Of a DNA stretch of 64,000 nt, positions 1 to 11,858 are shown piece by piece (position 1 is the first letter of the stretch; each line of letters opens with the position of its first letter). The notes under the pieces are model-generated. The model was not told the origin of the DNA. It worked only from the letters and a program-made list of their open reading frames with translations, and did not search any database. This DNA comes from Moraxellaceae bacterium (GTDB taxonomy: Bacteria; Pseudomonadota; Gammaproteobacteria; Pseudomonadales; Moraxellaceae): contig JAQZBP010000006.1 of NCBI GenBank assembly GCA_029237815.1, forward strand, positions 124,001 through 188,000, written 5' to 3'. Position numbers and translations under genes: made by a program.

Positions 1-381
1 GCGGCCCGCGCCGGGCAGCCGGCGGTGCTGGCCTGGCCGGGGCGCGTCACGCTCGATGGCAAGAGCCTGCGCCGCCTGCAGCTCGCGGCCGGGGAAGGCG
101 GCGGCCTGCTCGTGCTCTCGCGGCGCCCGGGCCGCGCCGAGGAGCCCTCGCCCGCCGCGCTGCGGGTGCGCCTGCAGGCCGTGCGGGCGGCGCTGGCGCT
201 CGAGATCCTCAAGCAGCGCGGCCACTGGGGCGGGCAAACGCTCAGCCTGCCCCTGCCCTGGCCCGAGGCGCCGCCCCCGCCGCCCTCGGCCTGGATGCGC
301 GCCGCGCCGGAGAGCGTCGCCGCCCAGGCACCGCGGCCGGCGCTCCTGACCCCGGTCGCGCCCGCCGCGCGCGAGGGCTGA
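1..381 (+). CDS. imuA: ImuA, translesion synthesis accessory protein (3' end only)
   Basis: The window opens inside this gene; 126 codons remain before the TGA. The visible part is the Ala/Arg/Pro-rich C-terminal end, with a short hydrophobic core (residues RAALALEILKQRGHWGG) and a proline-rich tail. Identity comes mainly from context: imuB and dnaE2 follow on the same strand, and ImuA (RecA/SulA-like) precedes them in the damage-inducible mutasome cassette of many proteobacteria. ImuA is thought to connect the inactive Y-family protein ImuB with the polymerase DnaE2. Unusually, imuA and imuB do not overlap here but lie about 840 bp apart, with another gene and a LexA box between them. The start and RecA-like core are outside the window. 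Confidence 0.72.
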   Translation, partial: AARAGQPAVLAWPGRVTLDGKSLRRLQLAAGEGGGLLVLSRRPGRAEEPSPAALRVRLQAVRAALALEILKQRGHWGGQTLSLPLPWPEAPPPPPSAWMRAAPESVAAQAPRPALLTPVAPAAREG

Positions 382-455
382 AATGCTCCCGGCACAGCGC
401 TTGGCGGGCACTCGCTCACGCGCCATCCCTTGCCTTACCAGCGCTCACTCAGCCG

Positions 456-484
456 TTACAGGGCTCAAACTAAATCTCTATAAC
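456..484 (+). promoter_or_regulatory. Sigma70-type promoter for the 608-901 gene
   Basis: TTACAG (456-461) and TATAAC (479-484) are separated by exactly 17 bp, a good match to the sigma70 consensus. Transcription would start near 491 and leave a leader of about 117 nt before the ATG at 608. This gives the small gene between imuA and imuB its own promoter, independent of the LexA box further downstream. Confidence 0.6.
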
Positions 485-520
485 GCCGCCACCTTCGCCT
501 GCGTAAAGTCGCCAGCCTTT

Positions 521-565
521 TCGGGAAGGATCCCGATGTCGCCGGCGGCAGGCCCCCGCCGCCGG
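521..565 (+). promoter_or_regulatory. Structured leader with AGGA-loop hairpin
   Basis: Two perfect hairpins lie in the leader of the 608 gene. TCGGGA (521-526) pairs with TCCCGA (531-536) around an AGGA tetraloop. CCGGCGGC (542-549) pairs with GCCGCCGG (558-565). A GGA in a hairpin loop is the known high-affinity target of CsrA/RsmA, and the Shine-Dalgarno of the gene (AGGGAG, just before 608) contains a second GGA. The arrangement resembles CsrA-repressed leaders; this is inference from sequence only. Confidence 0.4.
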
Positions 566-607
566 TTCCGATCACCGCGCCTGTCGCTCGACAGGGAGAA
601 GAGCACC

Positions 608-901
608 ATGTCCCAGAAATTCCTGCGCCGCATCACCGCCCCCGATTCCGCCACTCGCCAGCAGGTGCTGGCCCTGCTCACCGAACTCCAGAATCTTTTC
701 ATCCGCACCAAGACGCCCGTGGGCGCCGCCATCTCCGCCGTGATCCGCGGCTGGCGCCAGGACCAGGACGGCAGCTTTGTCGTCGAGTTCAGCTCGCTGG
801 CGGCCGAGCGCCTGCCGCCGCTCTCCGGTCTCGAGCTGCTGTTCGCAGCCCAGGGCCTGGCGGCGGCCTCCTGGCTCTGCCCGGTGGACGTGACGGCGTA
901 A
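608..901 (+). CDS. Hypothetical 97-aa protein inside the mutasome cassette
   Basis: The ORF begins MSQKFLRRITAPDS and has a strong ribosome binding site (AGGGAGAAGAG) about 5 nt before the ATG. An in-frame extension upstream to 383 is possible but would run through the promoter and leader hairpins. The protein looks like a compact alpha/beta fold: a leucine-rich helix (ATRQQVLALLTELQNLF), then alternating strands, then a hydrophobic C-terminus. There is no signal peptide, membrane segment or recognisable motif. It sits between imuA and imuB, where the genes are normally contiguous. Its own promoter and leader hairpins argue that it is expressed separately. Function unknown. Confidence 0.65.
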   Translation: MSQKFLRRITAPDSATRQQVLALLTELQNLFIRTKTPVGAAISAVIRGWRQDQDGSFVVEFSSLAAERLPPLSGLELLFAAQGLAAASWLCPVDVTA

Positions 902-1163
902 GCGCCGCCTGTCCGCCCCGGCCGCGGCGGCGCTCCTGGCCGCCGCGGCCGCTCCGCCCCTCTCGTAGTCCCTCTCCCTCCAGGCGCCGACCGGCGCCGC
1001 CCCCGCCACCTGCCCGGGCCCTGACCGCGCGCCAGGCAGGCCCGCTGGCGCCCTCGCCCCACCGCCGTCAGCGATTCGCCGCAGAAAGGGCGGTGAATGG
1101 CATCCGGATTCGCCGCATGCCGCCCACCCTGCCGTAACCACAAGCTCGTCGGACCGCGACACA

Positions 1164-1183
1164 TACTGTCCTTCCGTACAGTA
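1164..1183 (+). promoter_or_regulatory. LexA (SOS) box upstream of imuB
   Basis: TACTGT-N8-ACAGTA is a perfect 6+6 inverted repeat matching the gammaproteobacterial LexA consensus CTGT-N8-ACAG. It ends 41 bp before the imuB ATG. A -10-like TATTAT overlaps its 3' edge (1182-1187). LexA here should repress imuB-dnaE2 until DNA damage. Confidence 0.9.
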
Positions 1184-1224
1184 TTATTCCCCCATGACCC
1201 CAACCCTCCGAGGCGGAGCCCCTC

Positions 1225-2682
1225 ATGCTCTGGCTGGCCGTGGCCTTCCCCGAACTCGGCCTGGCGGTGCACACGCGTGCGCAACCGCCGGGCACCCCGC
1301 CGCGCCCCTTGGCGCTGGTGGCGGAGGGGCGCGTGCGGGCCTGCAATGCCGAGGCGGCTACGGCGGGCATCGCCCCGGGCCTGCGCACGGCGAGCGCGGT
1401 GGCGCTGTGTCCGCCGCTGCGCTTTCTGGAGCAGCAGCCGGCGGCCGAGGCGCGCCTGCTGCGCCAGCTCGCCGAAGCCTGCATCGCGGTCACGCCCACG
1501 GTGGTGCTGGCGCCGCCGCACACGGTGCTGCTCGAGGTGGAAGGCTGCCTGCCGCTCTTTCGCGGTGGGGCGGGCGTGCTGAAGCAGTTGCGCCGCGCGC
1601 TGCGCCCGTTGGGCGTGGCGTGGGAACTCGCGCAGGCGCCGACGCCGAAAGCGGCGCTCGCGCTCGTGGCAGGCGATCTCGGCGCCGCCTCGCTGCAGTT
1701 GCCGATGCCGCACGGCCTGCCCGCGTGCCTGCCGCTGCTGCGCCAGGTGCCGGTGACGGCGCTGCCCTGGGAGGCGCCACTGCAACGCAAGCTGGAGTCG
1801 CTGCAGCTGCGCACGCTCGGCGAGCTGCTGGCGCTGCCGCGCGCCGCGCTCAGCAAGCGGCTCGGCATCGCGGCCACACGCTATCTCGCGCAACTGCAGG
1901 GCGAGCTGCCGAACCCGCAAACGCCGCTCACGGTGGCCGAGGATTTCGAGGCCACGCTGCTGTTTCTGGATGGCGTGAGCCACGCCGAGGGCCTGCGCTT
2001 TCCCATGAAGCGCCTGCTCGACGACCTCTGCCGCTTTCTGCGCCAGCGCCAGCTCGCCTGCGCGCGCTTCACCTGGCGTTTTGCGCACCAGGACAAAAGC
2101 CGGCAGCAGCTTGTGATTGCCAGCGCGCGCGGCGAGCCGCAGGCGGGGCGCTTCTTGCAGCTCACCGAGTTGAAGCTGGAGCACTTTCGCATCAGCGCGC
2201 CGGTGGAAGCGCTGACGCTGCAGGCGCGCGAGTTCGAAGCGCAGGGCGACACGCGCCTCGCGCTGCTGCCGGAGCCCGGGCAGGAGGACGAGCAGGCCCT
2301 CGCCCTGCTCGATCGCCTGCGCGCGCGGCTCGGCACTGACGCCTGCCAGGCGATGCAGGCAAGGAGCGATTGGCGCCCGGAACGGGCACAGGCGACAGCG
2401 GACGCAGTGGATGGCGCGGCGCCACCACGCACGCCGGCCCTGCCGCCGCAGCGCCCGTTCTGGCTCTGGCCGGAGCCGAAACCGCTGCGCGTGATGGAGG
2501 GCCGCCTGTGGTGGCAGGGCGGCTTCACGCTGCTCACGCGGCCCGAGCGCATCGCGCTGCCCTGGTGGGAGGACGGCGACACGCGCGACTACTACCTCGC
2601 GCGGCACGACAACGGCGGGCACTACTGGGTGTATTTCTCGCGGCAACAAAACGAATGGTTTTGCCAGGGGTTGTTCGGGTGA
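1225..2682 (+). CDS. imuB: ImuB, inactive Y-family polymerase-like protein
   Basis: A 485-aa Y-family polymerase homologue, close to the usual ImuB length. ImuB bridges ImuA, DnaE2 and the beta clamp during mutagenic lesion bypass. The N-terminus (MLWLAVAFPELGLAVHTRA) aligns with the first catalytic block of Pol IV/V but lacks its metal-binding aspartates, as expected for ImuB. The helix-hairpin-helix-like segment (LRTLGELLALPRAALSKRLG, about residues 193-212) and the little-finger region follow. The C-terminus carries the aromatic signature DYYLARHDNGGHYWVYF. Start choice: ATG at 1225 with GAGGCGGAG about 7 nt upstream. It is driven by the LexA box at 1164-1183, and dnaE2 follows after 87 bp, so the two are probably cotranscribed. 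Confidence 0.93.
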   Translation: MLWLAVAFPELGLAVHTRAQPPGTPPRPLALVAEGRVRACNAEAATAGIAPGLRTASAVALCPPLRFLEQQPAAEARLLRQLAEACIAVTPTVVLAPPHTVLLEVEGCLPLFRGGAGVLKQLRRALRPLGVAWELAQAPTPKAALALVAGDLGAASLQLPMPHGLPACLPLLRQVPVTALPWEAPLQRKLESLQLRTLGELLALPRAALSKRLGIAATRYLAQLQGELPNPQTPLTVAEDFEATLLFLDGVSHAEGLRFPMKRLLDDLCRFLRQRQLACARFTWRFAHQDKSRQQLVIASARGEPQAGRFLQLTELKLEHFRISAPVEALTLQAREFEAQGDTRLALLPEPGQEDEQALALLDRLRARLGTDACQAMQARSDWRPERAQATADAVDGAAPPRTPALPPQRPFWLWPEPKPLRVMEGRLWWQGGFTLLTRPERIALPWWEDGDTRDYYLARHDNGGHYWVYFSRQQNEWFCQGLFG

Positions 2683-2769
2683 GTCCCCCGCGCCCCGGGC
2701 AGGCCTGATCAGGATTTTCGTGGCGCCCGGTGTTGGGCGCCCCACACGGGCTGTGGCTCAAGGTGTGCC

Positions 2770-6081
<3,312 letters not shown>

Positions 6082-6102
6082 CGCCCGGGGCGGGCGGCCG
6101 GG

Positions 6103-6172
6103 CAAAAAAAATGCCCCTGTCCATGCGGTCGGAAACAGGGGCATTCGGGCGTCGCCACCGGGTAATGGCGAC
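6103..6172. terminator. Hairpin pair after dnaE2
   Basis: AATGCCCCTGT (6110-6120) pairs perfectly over 11 bp with ACAGGGGCATT (6135-6145), directly after a run of seven A. A second hairpin, GTCGCCA/TGGCGAC (6151-6157 and 6166-6172), follows. The A-run makes it a proper intrinsic terminator only for minus-strand transcripts. On the + strand it has no U-run and may be a weak terminator or 3' stabiliser of the imuB-dnaE2 mRNA. Confidence 0.55.
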
Positions 6173-6308
6173 CCCGGCATGAAACCACGCCGGGCCGGCT
6201 CCGTCGCTGCGACCGATTGCCGCAGGCCGGCGACCCACGCCGGGGCGTTCCCGTTGACTTGCCGGCGCGCGTGGGCGACATAAGCGACAGGCCCGCCCGG
6301 ATCGCTCC

Positions 6309-7754
6309 ATGGATACCCACGTCTTCACCGACCACGCCATGCTCTGGCTGATCGTCACCGCCCAGGTGCTGCTGATCGCCCGCGTGCTGCTGCGCCCCTA
6401 CCGCGATCCCTCCTCGCGCGTCGCCTGGATCGTCGTGGTCACGCTGGCGCCGGTGCTCGGCATGATCGGCTACCTGCTCTTCGGCGAGGTGCGCCTGGCC
6501 AACCGCCAGGTGCAGCGCCTGCGCGCCGTGCTGCGCCAGTTGCCACGCCCCGACGGCCACCGCCCCGTGCCTTTCACGCCGCCGCCCGAGCCCTATGCAC
6601 CGCTGTTCGAAGTCGGCCACTCCATCAGCGGCTTCTTGCCCGAGGGCGGCAACCGCGCACGGCTCTACACCGACAGCGCGCAGACCATCAACGCCATGGT
6701 CGCCGACATCGACGCGGCGCAGGCGCACGTGCATGTCTACTTCTACATCTGGCTCGACGACAAAAGCGGCCGCCGCATGGCCGACGCCCTGGTGCGCGCG
6801 GCGGCGCGCGGCGTCACCTGCCGCGTCATGGCCGATGCGCTGGGCTCGCGCGAGTTCGTGCGCTCGCCGCACTGGACCGCCCTGCGCCGCGCCGGCGTGA
6901 AACTCGCCGAGGCGCTGCCGCGCGGCTGGCCGCTGGTGGAGCTCGTCAACGGAAGGCTCGACGTGCGCAACCACCGCAAGCTGGTGATCGTGGACAACCA
7001 CATCACCTACTGCGGCAGCCAGAACTGCGCCGACGCCGACTTCCACGTGAAGCCGCGCTTCGCGCCCTGGGTGGACGCCACGCTACGCCTGACCGGGCCC
7101 GTGGCGCGGCAGAACCAGCACCTCTTCATCAGCGACTGGATGACGCACGAGGACGAGGACCTCGCCGCGCTGCTCGAAGGCCCGCTGCCTGCGCCCGACC
7201 CCGACGGCTTTCCCGCGCAGGTGATCGGCACCGGCCCCAACGTGCGCTTCTCGGCCATGCCGGAAATGTTCACCTCGCTCATGTTCACCGCAAGGCGCGA
7301 GCTCGTGATCACGACGCCCTACTACGTGCCCAACGGCGCGCTGCACGGCGCGCTCTGCGCCGCCGCCAACCGCGGCGTCGACACCACGCTGATCGTGCCG
7401 GCGCGCAACGACTCGCGCGTGGTGAGCGCGGCCAGCCGCAGCTACTACCGCAGCCTGCTCGCCGCCGGCGTCAAGCTCTACGAATTCGAGGGCGGCCTGC
7501 TGCACGCCAAGACGCTCACCCTCGACGGCCTCTTCACGCTCATGGGCTCGGCCAACCTCGACCGCCGCAGCTTCGACCTCAACTACGAGAACAGCATCCT
7601 GCTTTGCGACACGGCCACCACGCGCGCCGTGCGCGAGGCACAGCAGGGCTATATCGCCGGCTCGCGGCGCGTGACGCCGGCGATGGTGGGCGGCTGGCCG
7701 GTGTGGCGCCGGCTCTGGCACAACACCATCGCCATGTTCGGGCCGGTGCTCTAG
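6309..7754 (+). CDS. cls: Cardiolipin synthase
   Basis: A 481-aa phospholipase-D-superfamily enzyme that condenses phosphatidylglycerol into cardiolipin at the inner membrane. Two N-terminal membrane segments (about residues 10-28 and 40-60, the PLDNc region) precede two HKD catalytic motifs. The first is HRKLVIVD followed by GSQN; the second is HAKTLTLD followed by GSANLDRRS. Length and architecture match ClsA-type enzymes. It stands alone, with the dnaE2 terminator upstream and a rhomboid gene 169 bp downstream on the same strand. No clear Shine-Dalgarno precedes the ATG. Confidence 0.94.
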   Translation: MDTHVFTDHAMLWLIVTAQVLLIARVLLRPYRDPSSRVAWIVVVTLAPVLGMIGYLLFGEVRLANRQVQRLRAVLRQLPRPDGHRPVPFTPPPEPYAPLFEVGHSISGFLPEGGNRARLYTDSAQTINAMVADIDAAQAHVHVYFYIWLDDKSGRRMADALVRAAARGVTCRVMADALGSREFVRSPHWTALRRAGVKLAEALPRGWPLVELVNGRLDVRNHRKLVIVDNHITYCGSQNCADADFHVKPRFAPWVDATLRLTGPVARQNQHLFISDWMTHEDEDLAALLEGPLPAPDPDGFPAQVIGTGPNVRFSAMPEMFTSLMFTARRELVITTPYYVPNGALHGALCAAANRGVDTTLIVPARNDSRVVSAASRSYYRSLLAAGVKLYEFEGGLLHAKTLTLDGLFTLMGSANLDRRSFDLNYENSILLCDTATTRAVREAQQGYIAGSRRVTPAMVGGWPVWRRLWHNTIAMFGPVL

Positions 7755-7923
7755 CGCGTCGGCGGTGCCGTCGTGACCCGCCGGCTTCGCGTGGCGCTTC
7801 TGCCCCGCGCGCCGGCGCAGGTATGCTCACGAGGTCGCCGCAACGCCGCCATGGCCGCGCGCCCTGCAGGCCCCGGCGCTGCCGCCGCCCTCCCGACCCA
7901 ACCTGTCCGCACGAGCGCCGCGC

Positions 7924-8481
7924 ATGACCTTTCCCGAATTCCTCGACCTCGCGCGGAGCCACTACGGCCCCGGCCTCTGGCTGCTGCTCGCCATCGTCGC
8001 CGTCGAGCTCGTCAACCTGATATCTCTGCGGCGACTGAACGGCCTCGGCATCGTGCCGCGCGAGTCCGCGGGCCTGCCCGGCATCGTCTGCGCGCCCTTC
8101 CTGCACACCGGGGTCGGGCATTTCCTGGCCAACCTCGTGCCGCTGTTCATCCTCGCTTATGCGCTGGGGCAGGTCGCGCCCGACCGCTTCTGGTGGATCA
8201 CCGGCGCGCTCGTGCTCGGCACCGGCGTGCTGGTGTGGGCGCTGGCGCGGCGCGTCAACCACATCGGCGCGAGCGGGCTCGTCTACGGCCTGCTGGGCTA
8301 CCTCACGCTGCGCGGCTTCCTCTCCGGCGAGCCCTGGCAGGTGGCCGGCAGCATCGTGCTGCTGCTGATGTATTCCGGCGTGCTCTGGGGCGTGCTGCCG
8401 ACCACGGCGCGCACCTCGTGGGAATCGCACCTGTTCGGTCTTGCGACCGGACTTGCGCTGGCGTGGTGGAAGGTGGTGTAG
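7924..8481 (+). CDS. Rhomboid-family intramembrane serine protease
   Basis: A 185-aa polytopic membrane protein with about six hydrophobic helices. The rhomboid signatures are present: HTGVGHFLAN with the conserved His66 and Asn70, the catalytic serine in GASG (Ser117), and the catalytic histidine in SWESHLFG (His169). Rhomboids cleave transmembrane segments of substrates within the bilayer. The family also includes rhombosortases, which process GlyGly-CTERM tails. The NHL protein at 43831-46812 has such a tail, but whether this is its processing enzyme cannot be told from the sequence. The ribosome binding site is weak. A REP-like palindrome pair separates it from the convergent kinase gene. 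Confidence 0.88.
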   Translation: MTFPEFLDLARSHYGPGLWLLLAIVAVELVNLISLRRLNGLGIVPRESAGLPGIVCAPFLHTGVGHFLANLVPLFILAYALGQVAPDRFWWITGALVLGTGVLVWALARRVNHIGASGLVYGLLGYLTLRGFLSGEPWQVAGSIVLLLMYSGVLWGVLPTTARTSWESHLFGLATGLALAWWKVV

Positions 8482-8496
8482 CACCGCGCACTGCAG

Positions 8497-8557
8497 GTCG
8501 GGCCTCAGCCCGACAGGGGCACTGCAATCAGGCGCCGCTGTCGGGCTGAGGCCCGAC
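8497..8557. repeat. Pair of inverted REP-like palindromes
   Basis: GTCGGGC-CTCA-GCCCGAC (8497-8514) and GTCGGGC-TGAG-GCCCGAC (8540-8557) are two short palindromes in opposite orientation, 25 bp apart. The second abuts the stop codon of the kinase on the other strand. A third copy lies at 11761-11778. Such GTCGGGCTnAnGCCCGAC units are typical REP-type extragenic palindromes. Between convergent genes they can act as a bidirectional transcript end. Confidence 0.75.
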
Positions 8558-11278
8558 CTACGGGGCGGGAGCTGCCTTGTCCGGCAGCCACTCGCCGACG
8601 ATGCGCGTGAGCTCCTGCACGCGGATGGGCTTGGACATGAAGCCGTCCATGCCGGCCTGCTGGCAGAGATCGACATCGCCCTGCAGCACGGCGGCGGTCA
8701 TGGCGATCACCGGCACGCGCCGACCTTCCGCTTCTTCCGCTCCTGCAATGCCCTCACTGCCTCCAGCGGCGTCGACGCCTTGCGCGCCACGCGCCCGTTC
8801 TGCCCGCTCCGCTTCTTCCGCGCGGATCGCCACCGTGGCCTGCAGGCCGTTCATCACCGGCATGTGGCAGTCCATGAAGATCATGTCGTAGCGCGCACGG
8901 CGCGCCGCCTCCACTGCCTCGCGGCCATTGCCGACCACGTCCACGCTGCAGCCGAGCCGCTTCAGCAATTCCGACACGAGCAGCTGGCTCACGGCGTTGT
9001 CCTCCGCCACCAGGATGCGGCCGTGGAACTGCGCGCGCCGCGCCGCCCTCCGGTCCGGCCGCGGCACCGGCACGTCGGCCTCGGCGAGCAGGTGGAAGGG
9101 CAGCTCCAGCGTGAAGGTGCTGCCCGCGCCCGGCGTGCTGTGCAGGGCGACCGTGCCGCCCATGGCCGCGGCCAGGCGCCGCGTGATCACGAGGCCAAGC
9201 CCGGTGCCGCCGAAGCGGCGCGTGGTGCTGGCGTCGGCCTGCACGAAAGGCTGGAAGAGCCGCGCCTGCACCTCCGGCTCGATGCCGATGCCGGTGTCGC
9301 TGACCTCGAAGCGCAGCCACACGGTGCCGGCACGGCGCGAGATCTCGCGGCAACTGATGTGGATGCGCCCGGCTTCGGTGAACTTCACGGCATTGCTGAG
9401 CAGGTTGAGCAATATCTGGCGCAGGCGCGCCGGATCGCCACGCAGGCGGTGCGGCGCGATCACCTCGTTGGTGAGCGCGAGCCGCTTCTGCTCGGCATTG
9501 GCCAGCGTCAGCGCGAGCACGTTGTAGACCTCCTGGTGCGGATCGAACTCGGTGAGCTCGAGCTCCAGGCGGCCGGCCTCGATCTTGGAGAAATCCAGGA
9601 AGTCGTTGAGCAGCTGCAGCAGCGTCTCGCCCGAATCGCGCGCGAGTTCGGCGAAGCGGCGCTTGTCCTCGTTGAGCGGACCGTCCAGCAGCAGCGCATT
9701 GAAGCCGATCACGCCGTTCAGGGGCGTGCGGATCTCGTGGCTCATGGTGGCGAGGAATTCCGTCTTGGCGCGATTGGCTTTCTCCGCCGCAAGCCGGGCC
9801 TGCTCGGCCGCCTGGCGCGCGTCTTCCGCGGCGCGCTTGGCCGCCTGCTCCGCGGCCAGGCTCTGCTGCAGACGGTCGTGCGCCTCGCGCAGCGCCGCCT
9901 CGGCCTGGCGACGCTGCTCCACTTCCTGCGACAGCGTGGCGTTGGCGGCCTGCAACTCGGCCGTGCGCTCCGCCACGCGCGACTCCAGCGCGCGGTTGGC
10001 GAGCTGCACTTCCTCCTCGAGGCGCTTGCGCTCCGTGATGTCGGTGGAGATGGCGCAGACGCCATAGGGCGGCAGGCCTTCGCCGTCGCGCACCGGGAAC
10101 TTGACGGTGAGATAGGTGTGCCAGCTGCCGTCCTTGTGCCGCACGACCTCCTCGGCACGCTGCGGCGCGTCCGCGCGCAGCGCGGCCTCGTCGTTGGCCC
10201 AGAGGGCCGTGGCGACGTCCTGCGGGAACAGCTCGAACACGCTGCGGCCGATGAACTGCTCGCGCGGCGGAATGTCCAGCACGTCGAAGCAGGCCTCGTT
10301 GGCCATGAGCACGGTGCCGTCCAGCCCCTTCATGGAAATCAGCACGGAGGCGTTGTCGAGGATGGCCTGCAGCCGGGCGCGCTCGCGACGCAGCGCGTCC
10401 TCGGTCTGCTTGCGCACGGTCTCGTCGGCGAAGATAGCGGTGCATTCGCCGGGCCGCGGGCTGTAGGCATACACGGAGAACCACTGCCCGGTCGGCGGGA
10501 AGAACAGCTCGAAGCGCTTTTCGGCCCGCTGCAGCGCCACCTCGGCGCAGGCGGCGACAAAGTCGAAGCGGAAGGTCTCGCGCTGCGGAAACACCTCGTT
10601 GTAGCTGCGGCCCTGGATGTCGGCGCGGCGAAAGCCGGTGAGCTCCTCGAAGGCGTCGTTCACGGCCTCGATGAAGATATCGGCGGGCTTGCCCACCGCG
10701 TCGGTGACGAGGCGCATATGCACGATGCCCTGGGTGCGCGTGTTGAAGAGCGTGGTGTAGCGCTCCTGGCTCTCGCGCAGCGCCTGCTCCATCAGGACAT
10801 GGCGGCTGATGTCGCGCCCGACGATGGCGAAGCGGCCGGGCGCCGGGCAGAAGCAGAACACTTCGTAATAGCGGCCGGTGGAGGCGTTGAAATCCTGCAT
10901 ATGCGCCGAGCGGCCGGTCAGCGCCACCTGGCAGTGGAAGTCGATCCAGGATTTTTCCAGCGTGGGCAGCAGCTCGCGCATGGGCTGCCCGACGATCTCC
11001 TGGCCGAGGCCGGTCTGTTGCGTGAAGGCGTCGTTGACCTCGAGCCAGCGGAAATCCACGGCGCGGCCCTCGGCGTCGAGGATGGGCTCGCCCACCCCGA
11101 AGGCTTCGGTCATGTGGCTGAACAGGGCGCGGTATTTCTCGCGGCTGGCCTCGAGCTCGGTGATCACCTGCTCGAGGCGGCGGTTGGCGAGCTGCAGCGC
11201 CTCGGTCTGGCTCGCCCCCGACACCGCGCCGGCGGGCGCACCGGTCGCGGCGGGATTGAGCGCTGACTCGTCTTTCAT
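8558..11278 (-). CDS. Hybrid histidine kinase, PAS-PAS-PAS-HisKA-HATPase-REC
   Basis: A 906-aa cytosolic sensor kinase with no membrane segment. In order it has three PAS domains (about 45-160, 165-290, 300-420), a long Ala/Glu/Gln coiled coil (420-510), a HisKA domain with His514 in [10 protein letters not shown], an HATPase domain ([31 protein letters not shown]) and a receiver with Asp803 in [11 protein letters not shown]. No HPt or output domain follows. The start was set at 11278, where AGAGG precedes the ATG. The open frame extends to 11389 but the extra 37 residues lack a ribosome site. PAS1 and PAS2 closely resemble those of the kinase at 18943-21786, so the two are paralogues. The phosphotransfer partner is not nearby. 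Confidence 0.93.
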   Translation of the reverse strand: MKDESALNPAATGAPAGAVSGASQTEALQLANRRLEQVITELEASREKYRALFSHMTEAFGVGEPILDAEGRAVDFRWLEVNDAFTQQTGLGQEIVGQPMRELLPTLEKSWIDFHCQVALTGRSAHMQDFNASTGRYYEVFCFCPAPGRFAIVGRDISRHVLMEQALRESQERYTTLFNTRTQGIVHMRLVTDAVGKPADIFIEAVNDAFEELTGFRRADIQGRSYNEVFPQRETFRFDFVAACAEVALQRAEKRFELFFPPTGQWFSVYAYSPRPGECTAIFADETVRKQTEDALRRERARLQAILDNASVLISMKGLDGTVLMANEACFDVLDIPPREQFIGRSVFELFPQDVATALWANDEAALRADAPQRAEEVVRHKDGSWHTYLTVKFPVRDGEGLPPYGVCAISTDITERKRLEEEVQLANRALESRVAERTAELQAANATLSQEVEQRRQAEAALREAHDRLQQSLAAEQAAKRAAEDARQAAEQARLAAEKANRAKTEFLATMSHEIRTPLNGVIGFNALLLDGPLNEDKRRFAELARDSGETLLQLLNDFLDFSKIEAGRLELELTEFDPHQEVYNVLALTLANAEQKRLALTNEVIAPHRLRGDPARLRQILLNLLSNAVKFTEAGRIHISCREISRRAGTVWLRFEVSDTGIGIEPEVQARLFQPFVQADASTTRRFGGTGLGLVITRRLAAAMGGTVALHSTPGAGSTFTLELPFHLLAEADVPVPRPDRRAARRAQFHGRILVAEDNAVSQLLVSELLKRLGCSVDVVGNGREAVEAARRARYDMIFMDCHMPVMNGLQATVAIRAEEAERAERARGAQGVDAAGGSEGIAGAEEAEGRRVPVIAMTAAVLQGDVDLCQQAGMDGFMSKPIRVQELTRIVGEWLPDKAAPAP

Positions 11279-11623
11279 TGCTGCCTCTACAAGCGTGGAC
11301 ACGGCGACTGCAGGGGAGACGCCCTCTCGTGAAGCGGATTCCCGCCGGGAATCTGCCCGCATCGCGACAGCGAATCCTTGCGGAAACACTGACCGCGATC
11401 GCGGTGGCGGACTCTCGTGGGAACACTGCCTGATGGCACCGCGGCGGACTTCGGTGGGAGCACTGCCCGCGAGCGTCCTTTGTTTTAATTATCAGTCGTC
11501 GACTGCATCACATCCGGCTCTGCCTGGCAAAGCCGGTCGTCCTGCCGAAGCCCCGGTCCGGCAGGCGCGGGCCCATTGCCAAGACTGGCACAGGAATCCG
11601 GCGCTGGCGCGCGGGCAATGAAA

Positions 11624-11778
11624 AGGGCCACCCGTGGTGGCCCTGTGCCAGACGCGCCTTGCCCGGCATTTTTGCCGGGCGCATCCGGAAGATCGTGCAT
11701 CAGCCCGACAACGCCACGCGCATATGCGCTTCACGGCGACAATGCGCGCACCGGATTCCAGTCGGGCTGAAGCCCGAC
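11624..11778. terminator. Hairpin cluster and REP copy downstream of the hydrolase
   Basis: Three hairpins lie in the gap between the kinase start and the hydrolase end. AGGGCCACC/GGTGGCCCT (11624-11644) is followed on the minus strand by TTTTCATT, a plausible terminator for the minus-strand hydrolase. GCCCGGCA/TGCCGGGC spans 11661-11680. A REP-like GTCGGGCT-GA-AGCCCGAC occupies 11761-11778. The stretch 11279-11858 otherwise holds no gene I can support. Confidence 0.55.
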
Positions 11779-11858
11779 CTGAGGGGCGGAGCGGTCGCAA
11801 TAGGCCGCGGCGACGCGACGTGGCAACGACACGCCACGTCAAAGGCCGCCGCGCCGCT

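Noticed and set aside
478..2745. Long minus-strand open frame of about 755 codons opposite imuB
   Set aside because: It is a GC-rich antisense shadow: composition is Arg/Ala/Gln-heavy with no motif, and the + strand carries clear ImuB and the 97-aa gene.
7924..8481. Assignment of the rhomboid as rhombosortase
   Set aside because: Catalytic motifs fit rhomboids in general; nothing in the sequence that I can see singles out the rhombosortase clade.
8441..11266. Long + strand open frame of 941 codons opposite the first hybrid kinase
   Set aside because: The minus strand encodes unmistakable PAS, HisKA, HATPase and REC domains; the + frame is an antisense shadow.
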